NCBI RefSeq assembly: GCF_947631165.1
Contig: NZ_CANRKH010000007.1
Span: forward strand, 33,578-97,577
DNA: 64,000 bases
Origin: an uncultured Dysosmobacter sp.
GTDB lineage: Bacteria; Bacillota; Clostridia; Oscillospirales; Oscillospiraceae
Reading direction: 5' to 3'
A program made the translations under genes and the position numbers. The notes beneath the pieces were generated by a model. That model had not been told where the DNA came from. It worked only from the letters and a program-made list of their open reading frames with translations, and did not search any database. How positions within the stretch are numbered: the first letter of the stretch is position 1; each line of letters begins with the position of its first letter. Below, piece after piece: positions 62,893-64,000 of the stretch.

Positions 62893-62967
62893 CGGGTGTA
62901 GCGCAGTTGGTAGCGCGCTTGCTTTGGGAGCAAGATGCCGGGAGTTCGAGTCTCCCCACTCGGACCA
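62893..62967 (+). tRNA. tRNA-Pro (anticodon TGG)
   Basis: 75 bases. Acceptor CCGGGTG/CACTCGG (one G-T), D-arm GCGC, anticodon stem CTTGC/GCAAG with loop TTTGGGA (TGG at 62926-62928), T-arm GGGAG-TTCGAGT-CTCCC, encoded CCA. Terminator follows. Confidence 0.95.
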
Positions 62968-62972
62968 AAAAG

Positions 62973-63005
62973 CCTCTGAAATCGTATGATTTCAGAGGTC
63001 TTTTC
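62973..63005 (+). terminator. tRNA-Pro terminator
   Basis: CCTCTGAAATC and GATTTCAGAGG around GTAT, then T-rich tail. Confidence 0.9.
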
Positions 63006-63048
63006 TTTGGATATTGCGACGCAGAATTTCGATTAAAACATTTATATA

Positions 63049-63077
63049 TTGAGTTTCCGAGTAATTTTTGGTAGAAT
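63049..63077 (+). promoter_or_regulatory. promoter of the structured RNA / SLATT-RT locus
   Basis: TTGAGT (63049-63054), 17-base spacer, TAGAAT (63072-63077). Start of transcription would be near 63084, one base before the outer helix of the RNA. Confidence 0.65.
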
Positions 63078-63083
63078 AAATTT

Positions 63084-63213
63084 ACCAGAGGATTGCTTAT
63101 GCTTCGGCATGATCCCTATTTCAGTAGGGATTTCCTTACTAATTAATCTGCTGTTCCTTTGGGAAGTCTGATTTTTCGGATAATGTTGTGTTTTATGAAG
63201 CAATTCCTCTGGC
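63084..63213 (+). ncRNA. structured RNA upstream of SLATT-RT, candidate ncRNA
   Basis: Closed by CCAGAGGA-TTGCTT (63085-63098) pairing with AAGCAA-T-TCCTCTGG (63198-63212), 14 bp with one bulge. Inside: ATGC-TTCG-GCAT with a cUUCGg loop (63099-63110), ATCCCTA-TTTCAG-TAGGGAT (63112-63131), and TTCC-TTTG-GGAA (63154-63165) with outer AATC/GATT. The ribosome site of the next gene lies just after the closing helix. RT-based defence systems often have an RNA here. Confidence 0.6.
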
Positions 63214-63232
63214 CCTTTATTGAGGTGTTAAT

Positions 63233-63799
63233 ATGGAACCGTCATTAAAAACGAAACTGGATCGAAATATTTGGATAACGCGCAAATGCCGCATCAATGC
63301 GTCTGAAAGGTTGTTATCCCACGCTAAATACATTGAAATCTTAAATGTTTACTACTCAATTTTTGTCATTATTCTGTCACTCATTTCATTAACTAAGCAG
63401 GACAACTTGCTCTCTATGATTAGTTTATCATGTTCAATTGCGCTTACGATCTCTATAATATATGCAAATGTAGCAGGATATCGCGAGCGCTCGTCTTCTC
63501 TAAAGCAAAACTATATTGAGCTACAGCTGTTATTAGACCAGCTTTCTTGCATAGATGATAATGATACAGATAGTGTCGTAAATATCAGTGTTAAGTATGC
63601 AGAACTGTTAAAATCATCAGAGAATCATATCCCCATCGATATGTACCAACTAAAAGTTAGCAATACAGATCCTGGCTTGGCGCTATCCAAGGAAGAGAAG
63701 CGTAGCTACTATTGCCAACTTGCTTGGAGATATTTGTGGAGAGGAGCATTGATTCTCTTGCCCCTCGCTGCAGCTATTCTCTACTTTGTCCTGAGGTGA
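63233..63799 (+). CDS. SLATT-like 2TM protein, putative membrane effector
   Basis: 188 residues; GAGGTG before the ATG. Basic N terminus (KTKLDRNIWITRKCRINASERL), helical TM pair about 40-56 and 62-83, a cytoplasmic helical region, and a third hydrophobic segment at the C-terminal end (about 166-186). The layout W-I-T-R-x-x-R-x-x-A-S-E-R-L then two TM is that of SLATT domains, predicted pore-forming suicide effectors; one SLATT family is linked to reverse transcriptases. AT-rich against the GC-rich chromosome, so acquired. RT gene starts 5 bases later. Confidence 0.78.
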   Translation: MEPSLKTKLDRNIWITRKCRINASERLLSHAKYIEILNVYYSIFVIILSLISLTKQDNLLSMISLSCSIALTISIIYANVAGYRERSSSLKQNYIELQLLLDQLSCIDDNDTDSVVNISVKYAELLKSSENHIPIDMYQLKVSNTDPGLALSKEEKRSYYCQLAWRYLWRGALILLPLAAAILYFVLR

Positions 63800-63804
63800 A
63801 ACAA

Positions 63805-63936
63805 ATGAATGCTGCTCGATATTTTCATCGTTATTTTTCATTAAAACAACTTCATCAGATTTATTCGGATAAAATTAAATATCGAGCGACTGTTGGTATG
63901 GATAGAATAACACCAAAAGCTTTTGAAGATATATGA
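63805..63936 (+). pseudogene. reverse transcriptase, N-terminal fragment cut at 43 codons
   Basis: ATG at 63805 (GAGGTGAAA upstream), 43 codons then TGA. Sequence includes FSLKQLHQIYSDKIKYRATVGMDRITPKAFEDI in pieces: the motif Y-x-A-T-V-G-M-D-R-I plus F-E matches the beginning of defence/UG-type reverse transcriptases. After FEDI no frame continues the family, so the gene is disrupted, either by insertion or by a rearrangement; the rest may lie beyond the window. Confidence 0.65.
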
Positions 63937-64000
63937 TGTAAAGGGTGGGAAAAACAGCCCCACCCAAATACATCATAGCTGTGACGGCTCATTTGTGGTG
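63937..64000. other. possible end of an inserted element
   Basis: Begins near GTAA (63938-63941), with hairpin GGGTGGG (63943-63949) and CCCACCC (63959-63965). Could be the left end of an IS (GTAA ends are typical of IS66) or another insertion; too short to decide. Confidence 0.3.

Noticed and set aside
63084..63213. Firm call of a retron msr-msd
   Set aside because: Closing repeats fit, but no long msd stem or branching-G context could be identified, and the RT is only a fragment.

Overview
The window looks like the chromosome of a GC-rich, gut-type anaerobic member of the Clostridia, most likely Oscillospiraceae (Flavonifractor/Lawsonibacter/Oscillibacter-like). The reasons are AAGGAGG-type ribosome sites, frequent TTG and GTG starts, lipoprotein signals ending LAACGG, a YfmF/YfmH peptidase pair, a YedF/cysteine desulfurase/DUF3343 selenium cluster, and a biotin-dependent sodium-pump decarboxylase. 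This assignment is inferred from gene content only. There are no rRNA genes and no CRISPR array. One complete tRNA (Pro, TGG) lies near the right end.

Layout. 1-7.2 kb: end of a YgeW-type carbamoyltransferase, a small zinc-ribbon membrane protein, carbamate kinase, and a BMP-family ABC importer (binding protein, ATPase, two permeases), consistent with purine or nucleoside uptake and carbamoyl-phosphate energy recovery. 8.2-18.5 kb: a minus-strand operon for a C5 dicarboxylate: TAXI/TRAP importer, crotonase, glutaconate CoA-transferase A/B, and a Na+-translocating glutaconyl-CoA decarboxylase with very small subunits, divergent from a LysR regulator. 18.8-34.3 kb: housekeeping genes (folD, lgt, M16 pair, dipeptidase, ylxM-ffh-rpsP-khpA), a GT4-CsaB fusion, the selenium-type cluster and lysA.

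34.4-39.9 kb: an accessory tract of small secreted and membrane proteins. It contains a repeated terminator-leader cassette, collapsed gene copies and a one-base frameshift in a signal-peptide poly-A run. 40-46.5 kb: VOC and HAD proteins and a ferric-type ABC importer whose promoter carries a PurR/LacI-like palindrome. 46.7-53.2 kb: a heterodimeric ABC exporter with an inverted-repeat operator, an unknown protein behind a long leader hairpin, and KtrAB potassium uptake. 53.4-58.5 kb: a phosphorelay (hybrid histidine kinase, Hpt protein, REC-HD-GYP-GGDEF protein). 58.9-59.4 kb: a GntR/SDR gene pair that has lost its divergent centre. 59.6-62.2 kb: a glycosyltransferase and an O-antigen ligase-like protein.

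Right end, 62.4-64 kb: two truncated 5' halves of tRNA-Pro precede the intact gene, with integrase-arm-like repeats between, so this is an integration hotspot. Just past the tRNA the sequence turns AT-rich. It carries a promoter, a strongly structured RNA of about 130 nt closed by a 14-bp helix, a SLATT-like 2TM effector gene, and the first 43 codons of a reverse transcriptase that stops where a foreign sequence, perhaps an IS end, seems to begin. This probable RT-based anti-phage module, with an apparently uncharacterised RNA, is the strongest candidate for an undescribed system here.
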